NCBI GenBank assembly: GCA_910586105.1
Contig: CAJUGU010000147.1
Location: 2,041-8,159, forward strand
Direction: 5' to 3'
Length of the DNA: 6,119 nt
DNA from: an uncultured Eubacteriales bacterium
Lineage (GTDB): Bacteria; Bacillota; Clostridia; Oscillospirales; Butyricicoccaceae
Shown here one piece after another: positions 6,039 to 6,119 of this stretch. The notes below the pieces were generated by a model. It was not told where the DNA came from and searched no databases. It worked only from the letters and a program-made list of their open reading frames with translations. Both the position numbers and the translations under genes were made by a program. Numbering within the stretch: position 1 is the first letter of the stretch; each line of letters opens with the position of its first letter.

Positions 6039-6119
6039 TCATCCATTCTCATCTTTTACCATATTACTTCTCCGTTTCTTTTCAATCTGCACAGCCACAA
6101 ACGCTTCTTTTGAAATTAT
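6039..6119 (-). CDS. 3' end of a recombinase-like gene (partial, tentative)
   Basis: The minus strand is open from the right edge for 26 codons to a TGA at 6041-6039, reading IISKEAFVAVQIEKKRRSN and a short tail. The II-S-x-E-x-F-x-x-VQ-x-E-x-x-RRS pattern is what I know from the recombinase domain of large serine recombinases, just before their zinc-ribbon part. In an intact enzyme the protein would continue for a long way after RRSN, so the early stop suggests a truncated or decayed gene. The strong stem-loop about 80 bases downstream could be its terminator. The piece is too short for certainty; an unrelated small gene end is possible. Confidence 0.35.
   Translation of the reverse strand: MISKEAFVAVQIEKKRRSNMVKDENG

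Noticed and set aside
1..6119. tRNA or rRNA genes, CRISPR arrays, complete insertion sequences.
   Set aside because: No cloverleaf, regularly spaced repeats, rRNA-like segments or transposase frames with terminal repeats were seen on either strand.

Overview
The window looks like a chromosomal segment of an anaerobic, gut-type Firmicute (class Clostridia). This is inferred from strong AGGAGG-type ribosome sites, near-balanced base composition, an oxygen-sensitive radical SAM route of sulfatase maturation, and proteins of clostridial character. No species can be named from the sequence.

Layout, left to right. (1) Bases 1-376, minus strand: the first 125 codons of a cysteine-type sulfatase, cut by the left edge, with the complete C-x-P-x-R modification motif. 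(2) 538-2007, minus strand: a full GPH/MelB-type sugar:cation symporter, upstream of the sulfatase and in the same direction. (3) 2008-2259: a divergent control region with a good promoter for the rightward genes. (4) 2260-3489, plus strand: an AraC-family regulator. (5) 3510-4616, plus strand, 20 bases later: a complete anaerobic sulfatase-maturating enzyme (anSME), apparently in the same operon. (6) 4661-5798, minus strand, converging on (5): a second anSME gene, complete in length and key residues but split by a one-base frameshift near 5509-5511. (7) 5799-6119: the second anSME's promoter region, a perfect 13-bp stem-loop, and at the right edge a short leftward open frame resembling a fragment of a large serine recombinase.

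Reading of the whole: this is a compact sulfated-glycan (or other sulfate ester) utilisation locus. The symporter would import a sulfated or desulfated glycoside, the sulfatase would remove sulfate, and anSME would oxidise the sulfatase active-site cysteine to formylglycine without oxygen. The AraC protein probably senses the substrate or a product and controls the divergent transporter-sulfatase unit as well as its own operon. Both directions of this circuit rest on the gene arrangement; the ligand and the target sites are not shown by the sequence.

The points most worth a second look are the duplicated, convergent maturase with a single-base lesion, and the shared CCCGAT-type elements in the two leftward control regions. 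No wholly new system is evident; the component families are known ones.
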